A DNA stretch of 64,000 bases from Methylobacterium tardum (GTDB lineage Bacteria > Pseudomonadota > Alphaproteobacteria > Rhizobiales > Beijerinckiaceae), in assembly GCF_023546765.1 (NCBI RefSeq), contig NZ_CP097484.1, forward strand, positions 1-64,000. Reading direction: 5' to 3'. The position numbers were made by a program, and so were the translations under genes. Shown here piece by piece: positions 52,880 through 61,341 of this stretch. Below the pieces are notes generated by a model, which ran no database searches, had not been told where the DNA came from, and saw only the letters and a list, made by a program, of their open reading frames with translations. The stretch's first letter is position 1. Every line of letters starts with the position of its first letter.

Positions 52880-54046
52880 TCACCAGCCGTTGATGCGCGG
52901 CCAGATCTGGCCGGTCATCGCGCCACCGCGGATCACGTGGTAGCGGTCGTGCTGGGCCCCGGTCGCGCAGGCGTGGTTCGGCAGGATGCGCAGGCGCGTG
53001 CCGATCGGCAGGTGGGGCAGGGCGGCGGACGAGCCCTTTCGCAGCGCCAGTATGCCGTGCTCCTGATTGGCGTCCTGCACGATCAGATCCGGATAGGGCA
53101 GGCCGGCCCGGTCACAGACGAGGCCGTATCCCTGGTCGACCGCTTGGCGGGCCGTGCCCCTGTCCCGGGAGAGCGCCATCCAGCCGGCATCCGTGATGAT
53201 CCAGCCCTTGTCGCGCTGGTGCCCGATCACCGTCGTGAGGATCGTGAGCGCGATATCGTCCACCGCGCAGGAGCCGACGCCGGCCTGGAACAGGTCGCCG
53301 ATCATGAACACGCCGGCGCGCACCTCCGTGACGCCTTCCAGGGTCTTGGCGTAGCGGGCCGTCGGGGTCGAGCCGACGCTGACGATCGGGCAGGGCAGTC
53401 CGGCCTCGCGAAGGATCGCGGCGGCCGCAACGGCGGCTCTGCGCTCGGCCTCCGCGGCGGCGCGCAGCGCGGCGGGGTCGCTCAGCCCGTAGCTGTCGCC
53501 GGCATGGAGCAGCACGCCGCGCAGGGCGGCGCCGTCGGAGAGCGCGCGGCCGATGGCGACGAGCGTGTCGGCATCGCGCGGCGCGACACCGGAGCGGTGA
53601 CCGTCGGCATCCACCTCGATCAGCACCGGCAGGGGATCGCCGTTCTGACGGCTCCAGGCCGCCACCGCCTCCGCCTGCGCAACCGAATCGAGGATGATCG
53701 CGAGGTCCGTGTTCCAGCGCCGGCGAATCGCACCGACCCGATCAAGCTTGTGCGGCGCGATCCCGACCGCGTAGATCATGTCGCGGATCCCGCCTTCGGC
53801 GAAATACTCGGCCTCCCGCAGGGTCGATACGGTGGCCGGACCATTGGGACTCGCCATGGCGGCGCGCGCGACGTCGAGGGATTTGGCGGTCTTGAGATGC
53901 GGACGCAGGGTGACGTGCAACGCGTCGAGCTGCCCGCGCATCCGGTCGATATTCGCCTGCAGCTTATCCGCGTCGAGGACGAGGCAGGGGGTGTCGAGCC
54001 CGTCGAGGCCGTCGCGCTCCGTACTCGTCCCGCTCTGACCGATCAT
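52880..54046 (-). CDS. D-threonine-aldolase/D-serine-deaminase-like PLP enzyme
   Basis: The 388-residue protein is a fold type III PLP enzyme (alanine-racemase-like barrel). N-terminal LDTPCLVLDADKLQANI, then RPHLKTAKS with the Schiff-base lysine, VSVGSTPTARYA, and a C-terminal metal site PNHACATGAQHDRYHV (His-x-Cys). This is the pattern of D-threonine aldolase and 3-hydroxy-D-aspartate aldolase. Which substrate it uses is not clear. I start at the ATG at 54046; the gene is followed (in the transcription sense) by nothing close. Confidence 0.85.
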   Translation of the reverse strand: MIGQSGTSTERDGLDGLDTPCLVLDADKLQANIDRMRGQLDALHVTLRPHLKTAKSLDVARAAMASPNGPATVSTLREAEYFAEGGIRDMIYAVGIAPHKLDRVGAIRRRWNTDLAIILDSVAQAEAVAAWSRQNGDPLPVLIEVDADGHRSGVAPRDADTLVAIGRALSDGAALRGVLLHAGDSYGLSDPAALRAAAEAERRAAVAAAAILREAGLPCPIVSVGSTPTARYAKTLEGVTEVRAGVFMIGDLFQAGVGSCAVDDIALTILTTVIGHQRDKGWIITDAGWMALSRDRGTARQAVDQGYGLVCDRAGLPYPDLIVQDANQEHGILALRKGSSAALPHLPIGTRLRILPNHACATGAQHDRYHVIRGGAMTGQIWPRINGW

Positions 54047-54143
54047 CGACCCGCTCCTGTCCTCGCTGACGCAGCAGCCTGATAGGCTGCCCGGGATCCG
54101 GGTCCAAGCCGGGATCTCGACGGGAGTGGGCGGTGCGGGTCTC

Positions 54144-54779
54144 TCAGCCGGCGTGCCGGATGGCCGCGACGAAAGCGGCCGCATCGCGGGCGACGTCGGC
54201 CGCCGCCTTGCCCGGACGGTAGAGGTTCGAACCGAGGCCGAAGCCGTCGGCGCCGGCCTGACGCCAGCCGGCGATGCTGTCGGGCGTGACGCCGCCGACC
54301 GCGAGAACGCGCGTGCCAGCCGGCAGCACCGCCCGGTGCGCCTTCAAGGCGAGGGGGGTGGCGACATCGGCGGGAAACAGCTTGAGCGCCGTGGCTCCGG
54401 CCGCGAGCGCCGCGAAGGCTTCGGTCGGCGTCTGATAGCCCGGCAACGCGATGAGGCCGGCTCCCACCGTCGCGCCGATGACGGCGGCATCGGTATTGGG
54501 CGAGACCACCAGAGTTCCGCCCGCGTCGGCGACCGCCCCGACCTGCGCCGGCGTCAGGACCGTGCCGGCTCCGACGAGGGCGCGTCCGGCCAGGCGTTTG
54601 GAGAGAAGCCCGATGCTCCGCAGCGGCTCGGGCGAGTTGAGCGGAACCTCGGCGAGCGTGAACCCGGCCTCGACCAGCGCGTCGCCCACGTGAGGTGCCG
54701 CGTCGGGCGTCAGCCCGCGCAGGATGGCAACGAGCGGGCAGGCGGCGAAGGCCGTCTCGAACCGATCGCGGATGGTCAT
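54144..54779 (-). CDS. dgoA: 2-dehydro-3-deoxy-6-phosphogalactonate aldolase
   Basis: DgoA splits 2-keto-3-deoxy-6-phosphogalactonate into pyruvate and glyceraldehyde-3-phosphate. The 211-residue TIM-barrel class I aldolase has LVAILRGLTPDAA, LAEVPLNSPEPLRSI, the Schiff-base lysine in ATALKLFPADV and the ending GADGFGLGSNLYRPG, which favours DgoA over Eda. It overlaps dgoK by four bases (ATGA) and acts on its product. Galactonate dehydratase and a transporter are not adjacent. Confidence 0.92.
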   Translation of the reverse strand: MTIRDRFETAFAACPLVAILRGLTPDAAPHVGDALVEAGFTLAEVPLNSPEPLRSIGLLSKRLAGRALVGAGTVLTPAQVGAVADAGGTLVVSPNTDAAVIGATVGAGLIALPGYQTPTEAFAALAAGATALKLFPADVATPLALKAHRAVLPAGTRVLAVGGVTPDSIAGWRQAGADGFGLGSNLYRPGKAAADVARDAAAFVAAIRHAG

Positions 54780-55654
54780 GCCCGCAAACTCCAGATGGCG
54801 TGGATGCCGGCCGTTGTAGATCCGTCCGGCACGAGCACCGGCATTCCGCCGGCCTCTCTGATGGCGACGGCGTAGAGCGCGCTCAGGAACCCGCCGCCGA
54901 CCACGTGGACCGGGCGGCGGGCGAGATCCTCCCGGGTGCCGATATCGGTGCCGATCAATATTCCGCTGGCATAGGCCGCGGCGTCGTCGGGCGCCAGCCA
55001 GCCGAGCAGGACGCCGGCGCGGACCTCGAACAGGCTGGCGGCGACGTTGTGCGAGGCGATCCCGCGGCGCAGCCCTCTCCGGAATGGTGCGCCGTCGGCG
55101 ACTGGGCCGTCCAGCATCCCGGCCAGCACGCCGTGATGGCGAAGAAGGGCGAAGACCTCACCGGTCATGACCGTGGTGAAGTCTGTGATCGCGCCGTCCA
55201 CGGTTTCGATCCACTTGTTATGTGTGCCGGGCTGGCAGAACAGCGCCGTCGGCGGTGCGGTGCCGGCGCGGATCGCGCCCAAGATCTGGATCTCCTCGCC
55301 CCGCATCACGTCCGGCCGTTTGCCGTCGCGGAGGGCGACGCCTGGAACGATGTGCACGCCCGGGGCGGCCTCGGCACAGGCGTCGGCGAGGCTCTCCAGT
55401 GTTGCGGGAGCTGCGATGTAGGGCGCCTCGAGCCAGCCCCGGGTGGAGCCGACCATTCCGACGGCGATGACCGGATAGGTACCCAGACGCTCCCGGAGCG
55501 CCGCGATCTCGGCCGGATACTGATCTGTCGCGAGGGCGAGGACCCCGCGCTCGTCGTGCAGGCTGTCCAGCACCGCACCCTCACGCGTCATCGCGTAGGC
55601 CCGGCGGTTGGTCGTGCCCCAATCGATGGCGATGTAGGCCGCGCGATCGGCCAT
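54776..55654 (-). CDS. dgoK: 2-dehydro-3-deoxygalactonokinase
   Basis: DgoK phosphorylates 2-keto-3-deoxygalactonate. The 292-residue protein is of the DgoK family: YIAIDWGTTNRRAYAM at the N-terminus (ATP-binding), VGMVGSTRGWLEAPY, FCQPGTHNKWIE and MTGEVFALLRHHGVL. It is upstream of dgoA in one transcript and diverges from the liv genes. Confidence 0.92.
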   Translation of the reverse strand: MADRAAYIAIDWGTTNRRAYAMTREGAVLDSLHDERGVLALATDQYPAEIAALRERLGTYPVIAVGMVGSTRGWLEAPYIAAPATLESLADACAEAAPGVHIVPGVALRDGKRPDVMRGEEIQILGAIRAGTAPPTALFCQPGTHNKWIETVDGAITDFTTVMTGEVFALLRHHGVLAGMLDGPVADGAPFRRGLRRGIASHNVAASLFEVRAGVLLGWLAPDDAAAYASGILIGTDIGTREDLARRPVHVVGGGFLSALYAVAIREAGGMPVLVPDGSTTAGIHAIWSLRA

Positions 55655-55854
55655 CGAGCCCTCCCGGTCGATATTTGTCTGAGTTAATCGCGTGGTGTCA
55701 GCCGGTCAAGCTCGGCATACGGGACCGGCTTCGGCGCGAACGTTTGAATATCACTCCCGGGGGATTGTCGCGCCGCATCGCGCGTTTGCGATGGACTGGT
55801 CCCGCTTGCATCGGCGATATGGCAGGCAAGAATTCATACCCGGGAGGGACACGC

Positions 55855-56613
55855 TTGGCACGGGACGTGATCCTGGCGACGGACGGCTTGACGATGGAAT
55901 TCAAGGGATTCCGGGCCGTCAACGGCGTAGCCTTGCAGGTCGAACGTGGGACGATCCACGCGCTGATTGGGCCGAACGGCGCCGGCAAGACGACCTGCTT
56001 CAATCTCCTGACGAAGTTCCTCATCCCGACGGCCGGGACGATCCGCTTCAAGGACCGCGACATCACCGGCGTGAAGGCGGCCGATGTCGCCCGGCTCGGG
56101 CTGGTGCGCTCCTTCCAGATCTCGGCGGTGTTCCCGCATCTGACAGTCATGGAGAACGTGCGCATCGCGCTTCAGCGGCGGCGGCGCGGCGACTCGTTCG
56201 ACTTCTGGAGACCCGAGCGGGTTCTGCGGGCGCTCAACGGCGAGGCGCTGGCGCTGGTGGAGGCCGTGGGCCTCTCGGACTTCGCCGACGTGCTGGCGGT
56301 GGAGCTGTCCTACGGCCGCAAGCGCGCCCTGGAGATCGCCACGACGCTCGCCCTCGATCCCGAGATGCTGCTGCTCGACGAGCCGATGGCGGGCATGGGC
56401 CACGAGGATGTCGAACGTACGGCGCAGCTGATCCGCCGGGTGTCGAAGGACCGGACCATCCTGATGGTCGAGCACAATCTCTCGGTGGTGGCGTCCCTGT
56501 CGGACCGCATCACCGTCCTGGCCCGCGGCCAGGTGCTGGCCGAGGGCGATTACGCCACCGTCTCCAAGGATTCGCGCGTGGTGGAAGCGTATATCGGGGC
56601 GGGACATGCCTGA
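55855..56613 (+). CDS. livG: Branched-chain amino-acid-type ABC transporter ATPase (LivG)
   Basis: The 252-residue ATPase has Walker A GPNGAGKTTCFN, an ABC signature LSYGRKRALEIA of the LivG type, Walker B LLLDEPMAGMG and the H-loop VEHNLSVV. I choose a TTG start at 55855 because GGGAGGG lies seven bases upstream; an ATG at 55819 has no ribosome site. The gene overlaps livF by eight bases. It is the first gene of the transporter group and diverges from dgoK. The substrate is not certain: LivG-type importers carry amino acids, amides or aromatic acids. Confidence 0.9.
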   Translation: MARDVILATDGLTMEFKGFRAVNGVALQVERGTIHALIGPNGAGKTTCFNLLTKFLIPTAGTIRFKDRDITGVKAADVARLGLVRSFQISAVFPHLTVMENVRIALQRRRRGDSFDFWRPERVLRALNGEALALVEAVGLSDFADVLAVELSYGRKRALEIATTLALDPEMLLLDEPMAGMGHEDVERTAQLIRRVSKDRTILMVEHNLSVVASLSDRITVLARGQVLAEGDYATVSKDSRVVEAYIGAGHA

Positions 56614-57349
56614 AGCGGCCCTGAAGACTCCGGCTCCGGCCGCCGTGACCGGCTCGCTCCTCACCGTCCGGGGCCTGGAGGGCTGGTACGGCGAGAGCCA
56701 CGTCCTGCACGGCATCGATATCGACGTCCGGGCCGGCGAGGTGATTACCCTCCTTGGCCGCAACGGCGCCGGCAAGACCACGACCCTGCGGGCGATCATC
56801 GGCATCCTCGGTCGGCGCTCGGGCTCCATCGTCTACGACGGCGTCGAGACGATCCGGATGGCGTCGCGCAACATCGCCCGGCTCGGGCTCGGCTACGTGC
56901 CGGAGGAGCGCGGCATCTTCGCGAGCCTGACGGTGCACGAGAATCTGATGCTGCCGCCCCGGGTGAAGCCGGGGGGCATGTCGGTGGCGGAGATTCATAC
57001 GCTGTTCCCGAACCTGAAGGAGCGATCCGGCAGCCAGGGCACGAAGCTGTCCGGCGGCGAGCAGCAGATGCTGGCGATCGGCCGGATCCTGCGCACCGGC
57101 GCCAAGCTGATCCTGCTCGACGAGCCGACCGAAGGTCTCGCGCCGGTCATCGTCCAGCAGATCGGCCGGACGATTCAGCAATTGAAGGCTCAAGGCTACA
57201 CCATCGTGCTGGTGGAGCAGAACTTCCGCTTTGCCCAGACGCTTGCGGACCGGCATTTCGTGATCGAGCAGGGCCGGGTGGTCGACATGATCCCCAATGC
57301 AGAGCTTGATGCCAATATCGACAAGCTTCACGCCTATCTCGGCGTCTGA
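56606..57349 (+). CDS. livF: Branched-chain amino-acid-type ABC transporter ATPase (LivF)
   Basis: The second ATPase (247 residues) has Walker A GRNGAGKTTTLR, signature LSGGEQQMLAIGR, Walker B LILLDEPTEGLAP and switch VLVEQNF, the usual LivF pattern. It overlaps the stop of livG by eight bases, so the two are translated together and should form a heterodimer. A 293-base gap containing a palindromic repeat separates it from the binding protein gene. Confidence 0.93.
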   Translation: MPEAALKTPAPAAVTGSLLTVRGLEGWYGESHVLHGIDIDVRAGEVITLLGRNGAGKTTTLRAIIGILGRRSGSIVYDGVETIRMASRNIARLGLGYVPEERGIFASLTVHENLMLPPRVKPGGMSVAEIHTLFPNLKERSGSQGTKLSGGEQQMLAIGRILRTGAKLILLDEPTEGLAPVIVQQIGRTIQQLKAQGYTIVLVEQNFRFAQTLADRHFVIEQGRVVDMIPNAELDANIDKLHAYLGV

Positions 57350-57398
57350 CATCATGTCTCGGATCGGTCCAGACAACGGATCAAGGCAGATCAAGACG

Positions 57399-57530
57399 CC
57401 GTCGTACCGGGGCTCGCCGCAAGCGGGAGCCCGGAATCCAGAAACACCGCGGGCTCGGAGTGTCGCGCAGCGATCAGCTCCGACGGCGGCTCTGGATTGC
57501 GGGCTCCACTACGCGGCCCCGGAATGACGG
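57399..57530. repeat. 132-bp palindromic intergenic repeat (REP/MITE-like)
   Basis: The left arm at 57399-57442 and the right arm at 57491-57530 are near-perfect inverted copies. Shared blocks in order are CCGTC, CCGGGGC, GAGCCC and AATCCAGA, interrupted by short mismatches; the middle is about 48 bases. The sequence would fold as one long hairpin. It resembles dispersed intergenic palindromes common in Hyphomicrobiales genomes. I see no second copy in this window. It lies between livF and the binding protein gene, where it could affect their relative expression. Confidence 0.75.
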
Positions 57531-57642
57531 TGACGGATACCTGCTCAAGAATACGACGACGTTAGGCAACTCGATCACTCCCCGTCGGCCCAAATACAGG
57601 GTCGGCGCGAGGGGGTGCACAAGATCAAGGATGGAAACGCAC

Positions 57643-58860
57643 ATGTTCGGACGTATTGGTGGGCCCGTGACTCTCGCCGCCCTCGCGGGCGCCCTGATGA
57701 TGGGCACCGCGGCCGCGCAGACGAACGTGAAGATCGGCATCCTGGGCGACCGCTCGGGTGCCTATTCCGACATCAGCGGCGAGGGCTCGGTGGTCGCCGC
57801 CAAGCTGGCCGTCGAGGATTTCAAGCCGGAGCAGCACGGCCTCAAGGTCGAGATCGTCTCGGCCGACCACCAGAACAAGCCGGATGTCGGCGCGGCCATC
57901 GCCCGGCAATGGTACGACCGCGACGCCGTCGATATGATCACCGACGGCGTGACCTCCTCGGTGGCGCTGGCCATCAGCCAGGTCACCAAAGAGAAGAACA
58001 AGGTCTTCATCGACACTGGCGCCGGCACCGCCGACCTCACCGGCCCGCAATGCACGCCGAACACGATTCACTGGGTCTACGACACGGTGGCGCTGGCCAA
58101 CGGCACCGGCGGTGCCATGGTGAAGCGCGGCGGCAATACGTGGTACTTCCTCACCGCCGACTACGTGTTCGGCCAGACCCTTCAGCGCGACACCAGCGCG
58201 GTCATCACCAAGAACGGCGGCAAGGTCGTGGGTTCGGTGAAGACGCCGTTCCCGACCTCGGACTTCTCGTCCTTCCTGCTCCAGGCGCAAGGGTCGGGCG
58301 CGAAGGTGATCGGCCTCGCCAATGCCGGCACAGACACGATCAACTCAATCAAGCAGGCGGGTGAGTTCGGCATCACCGAGGGCGGGCAGGCGCTCGCCGG
58401 CCTCCTGGTCTTCTCCTCGGACGTGCATTCCCTCGGCACGAAGGTCGCGCAGGGTCTGGTGCTGACCGAGCCGTTCTACTGGGACCTGAACGACCAGACC
58501 CGGGCCTTCTCGGACCGCTTCGCCAAGCAGATGAAGAACGCCTCGAAGCCCACCGCCAACCATGCCGGTGTCTACTCGGACGTGCTTCACTACCTGAAGG
58601 CGGTGGCCGAGCTGAAATCGACCGCCGACGGCGCCGCCACGGTCGCCAAGATGAAGGCGATGCCGACCGACGACCCGCTGTTCGGCAAGGGCACGATCCG
58701 CGCCGACGGCCGCAAGATCCACGACATGTACCTGTTCGAGGTCAAGAAGCCCGCCGAGTCGAAGGGCGAGTGGGATCTGTACAAGACGCTTGAGACCATC
58801 CCGGGCGAGCAGGTCTTCCGGCCGCTCAACGAGGGCAACTGCCCCCTCGTGAAGGGCTGA
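57643..58860 (+). CDS. ABC transporter substrate-binding protein (LivK type)
   Basis: This periplasmic type 1 binding protein (405 residues) has a signal peptide (TLAALAGALMMGTAAAQT), VKIGILGDRSGAYSDISG, ADHQNKPDVGAAIARQW, FGQTLQRDTSAVITKNGG and NEGNCPLVKG near the C-terminus. Its patterns fit the hydrophobic or aromatic amide branch more than leucine-specific LivJ. I start at the ATG at 57643 (MFGRIG); an ATG at 57631 is also possible. It is followed by livH after 28 bases. Confidence 0.9.
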   Translation: MFGRIGGPVTLAALAGALMMGTAAAQTNVKIGILGDRSGAYSDISGEGSVVAAKLAVEDFKPEQHGLKVEIVSADHQNKPDVGAAIARQWYDRDAVDMITDGVTSSVALAISQVTKEKNKVFIDTGAGTADLTGPQCTPNTIHWVYDTVALANGTGGAMVKRGGNTWYFLTADYVFGQTLQRDTSAVITKNGGKVVGSVKTPFPTSDFSSFLLQAQGSGAKVIGLANAGTDTINSIKQAGEFGITEGGQALAGLLVFSSDVHSLGTKVAQGLVLTEPFYWDLNDQTRAFSDRFAKQMKNASKPTANHAGVYSDVLHYLKAVAELKSTADGAATVAKMKAMPTDDPLFGKGTIRADGRKIHDMYLFEVKKPAESKGEWDLYKTLETIPGEQVFRPLNEGNCPLVKG

Positions 58861-58888
58861 GCATGCGATTGGGGCGCGGGAAACGGCC

Positions 58889-59776
58889 ATGACCACGATC
58901 TTCGAAGTGCCGACGCAGGCCCTGTTCGGGCAATTGCTGCTCGGCCTGATCAACGGCTCGTTCTACGCGATCCTGTCGCTGGGGCTGGCGATCATTTTCG
59001 GGCTCCTGAACATCATCAACTTCGCCCACGGCGCGCTCTACATGATGGGCGCGTTCGTGGCCTGGATGCTGCTGACCTATGTCGGCCTCGGCTACTGGTG
59101 GGCACTGGGGCTGGCGCCCCTGGTGGTCGGAGCCTTCGGGATCGTGCTGGAGCGGGTGCTGATCGCCCGGCTCTACAAGCTCGACCATCTCTACGGCCTG
59201 CTGCTGACCTTCGGCCTCGCGCTGATCATCCAGGGCCTGTTCCGCAACCAGTACGGCGTCTCGGGCCTGCCCTACGCGATCCCGGCCGAGCTGTCGGGCG
59301 GCCAGCGGCTGCCCTTCATGTTCCTGCCGAACTACCGGGCCTGGGTGGTGGTCGCGTCGCTCACCGTGTGCATCGCCACCTGGCTCGTGATCGAGAAGAC
59401 CAAGCTCGGCGCCTATCTTCGGGCGGCCACCGAGAACCCGACCCTGGTCCAGGCCTTCGGGGTGAACGTGCCGCTGTTCCTGACGCTGACCTACGGCTTC
59501 GGCGTTGCGCTCGCGGGCTTCGCCGGGGTGCTGGCCGCGCCGATCTACTCGGTGAACCCCAACATGGGCGCCGACATCATCATCGTCGTCTTCGCCGTGG
59601 TGGTGATCGGCGGCATGGGCTCGATCATCGGCTCGGTGATCACCGGCTTCACCCTGGGCCTGGTCGAGGGGCTGACCAAGGTGTTCTATCCGGAAGCCTC
59701 AGCGACCGTGATCTTCGTGATCATGGTGCTGGTGCTGCTCGTCAAACCCGCCGGCCTGTTCGGGCGCACGGCCTGA
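58889..59776 (+). CDS. livH: Branched-chain amino-acid-type ABC transporter permease (LivH)
   Basis: The 295-residue permease has about eight membrane helices and the LivH pattern GLINGSFYAILSLGLAIIFGLL, LNIINFAHGALYMMG, and a coupling region ENPTLVQAFGVNVPLFL. It ends in a helix VIFVIMVLVLLVKPAGLFG. It is in tandem with livM 21 bases downstream. Confidence 0.93.
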   Translation: MTTIFEVPTQALFGQLLLGLINGSFYAILSLGLAIIFGLLNIINFAHGALYMMGAFVAWMLLTYVGLGYWWALGLAPLVVGAFGIVLERVLIARLYKLDHLYGLLLTFGLALIIQGLFRNQYGVSGLPYAIPAELSGGQRLPFMFLPNYRAWVVVASLTVCIATWLVIEKTKLGAYLRAATENPTLVQAFGVNVPLFLTLTYGFGVALAGFAGVLAAPIYSVNPNMGADIIIVVFAVVVIGGMGSIIGSVITGFTLGLVEGLTKVFYPEASATVIFVIMVLVLLVKPAGLFGRTA

Positions 59777-59797
59777 CCGCGAACTGAGGCATCTCCC

Positions 59798-60784
59798 ATG
59801 GCCGACACCGCCGCCATCGACGCCGCCCCGATCGCCGCCGCTCTGCCGACGACCCGGGACGACAAGGCACTCCACCGCCTGATCTTCGTCGGCATCGCCG
59901 TTCTGCTGATCGTGGCGCCGCTGGTGCTCTACCCCGTCTACCTGATGAAGGTGCTGTGCTTCGCGCTGTTCGCGCTCGCCTTCAACCTGCTGCTCGGCTA
60001 CGGCGGCCTGCTCTCCTTCGGTCACGCCGCCTATTTCGGCATGGCGAGCTATCTCTGCGCCTACACGGCCAAGCATCTTGGCTTCACGCCCGAGGTGGCG
60101 ATCCTCACCGGCACGGCGACGGCGGCCCTGCTCGGGCTGGTCTTCGGCGCGCTGGCGATCCGCCGGCAAGGCATCTACTTCTCGATGATCACCCTGGCGC
60201 TCGCCCAGATGGCGTACTTCTTCTCGCTGCAGGCGAAGTTCACCGGCGGCGAGGACGGCATCCAGGCGGTGCCGCGCGGTGCGCTGTTCGGGGTGATCAG
60301 CCTCGCGGACGATCGGGCGATGTACGCTGTCGTCGCCGTGATCTTCCTGGCCGGGATGCTGCTGATCTACCGGATCATCCACTCGCCCTTCGGGCAGGTG
60401 CTGAAGGCGATCCGCGACAACGAGCCGAGGGCGATCTCGCTCGGCTACCGGGCCAGCCAGTACAAGCTCGCGGTGTTCGTGCTCTCGGCGACGCTGGCGG
60501 GGCTCGCCGGCTCCACCAAGGCGATCGTCTTCCAGCTCGCCTCGCTGACCGACGTCCACTGGGCGATGTCGGGCGAGGTGGTGCTGATGACGCTCGTCGG
60601 CGGCATGGGCACGGTGTTCGGGCCGATCGTCGGTGCGCTGGTGATCGTCACCATGGAGACCTACCTCGCCCAGTTCGGCGCCTGGGTGACGATCATCCAG
60701 GGCTGCGTCTTCGTTCTGTGTGTTCTGCTGTTCCGCGAAGGCATCATCGGCCTGATCGCGCGCCTGATCCGCAGACCGCTCTGA
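59798..60784 (+). CDS. livM: Branched-chain amino-acid-type ABC transporter permease (LivM)
   Basis: The 328-residue permease has the LivM pattern KVLCFALFALAFNLLLGYGGL, LLSFGHAAYFGMASYL and the coupling helix AIRDNEPRAISLGYRASQYK, with GGMGTVFGPIVGALVI. It completes the importer: two ATPases, a binding protein and two permeases all on one strand. No regulator is adjacent in this group. Confidence 0.93.
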   Translation: MADTAAIDAAPIAAALPTTRDDKALHRLIFVGIAVLLIVAPLVLYPVYLMKVLCFALFALAFNLLLGYGGLLSFGHAAYFGMASYLCAYTAKHLGFTPEVAILTGTATAALLGLVFGALAIRRQGIYFSMITLALAQMAYFFSLQAKFTGGEDGIQAVPRGALFGVISLADDRAMYAVVAVIFLAGMLLIYRIIHSPFGQVLKAIRDNEPRAISLGYRASQYKLAVFVLSATLAGLAGSTKAIVFQLASLTDVHWAMSGEVVLMTLVGGMGTVFGPIVGALVIVTMETYLAQFGAWVTIIQGCVFVLCVLLFREGIIGLIARLIRRPL

Positions 60785-60922
60785 AATATCGCTTCCGGGC
60801 TGCGCCGCCCAAGTCGGTGGAGCAGTCCCTCTCGTCGGAGGATGAAACAAGCCGTCGCCCGTGGTCACCGTTCGTTAACCAAGAACGTTCAACCTGAAGT
60901 TCCAGAACGGTCAGGTGCCGCC

Positions 60923-61279
60923 ATGACGAAGGCCCGCGCGCTCAGCGTCGGCGATCCCGCCAACGATTGCCCCGTCTCGCCCGAGACGGTGGGGCAATTG
61001 ATCAAATCCGACGCCGAGGGCGCCACCTACTTGCTCGACGGCATCCCGGAAGCCACCCGAGCGCGGCTGGCCGTCTGGCTCTACGGCCGCAGCCACACGC
61101 ACGAGATCGGGGTCCGGGTCGCGGCGACCTGCGACGGCGCAACGCTGCGGCGCACGGCCGGGCTCGTCGGCAACGTCCTCTACGACCTGTCCCGCCGGCC
61201 CTACGCGGCGCCGAACCACGGAACGCGGACCGGCAGCGCCGGCCGGATCTCCCTGGGCGGGTCCAAGCGGCGCGCCTGA
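60923..61279 (+). CDS. Hypothetical protein, 118 residues
   Basis: The protein has an ordered middle with SPETVGQLIKSDAEGATYLL, ATRARLAVWLYGRSHTHEIG and LRRTAGLVGNVLYDLSR, and a short basic tail (GRISLGGSKRRA). No signal peptide, membrane segment or known motif is visible. I choose the ATG at 60923; a start 27 codons earlier is possible. It sits between livM and mutL on the same strand. Function unknown. Confidence 0.65.
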   Translation: MTKARALSVGDPANDCPVSPETVGQLIKSDAEGATYLLDGIPEATRARLAVWLYGRSHTHEIGVRVAATCDGATLRRTAGLVGNVLYDLSRRPYAAPNHGTRTGSAGRISLGGSKRRA

Positions 61280-61341
61280 GCGCCGGACCTCTGCCGGCGC
61301 CCGATTGGATCGGGACCGCCCAGCGGTTATCTTGGCGGCAG

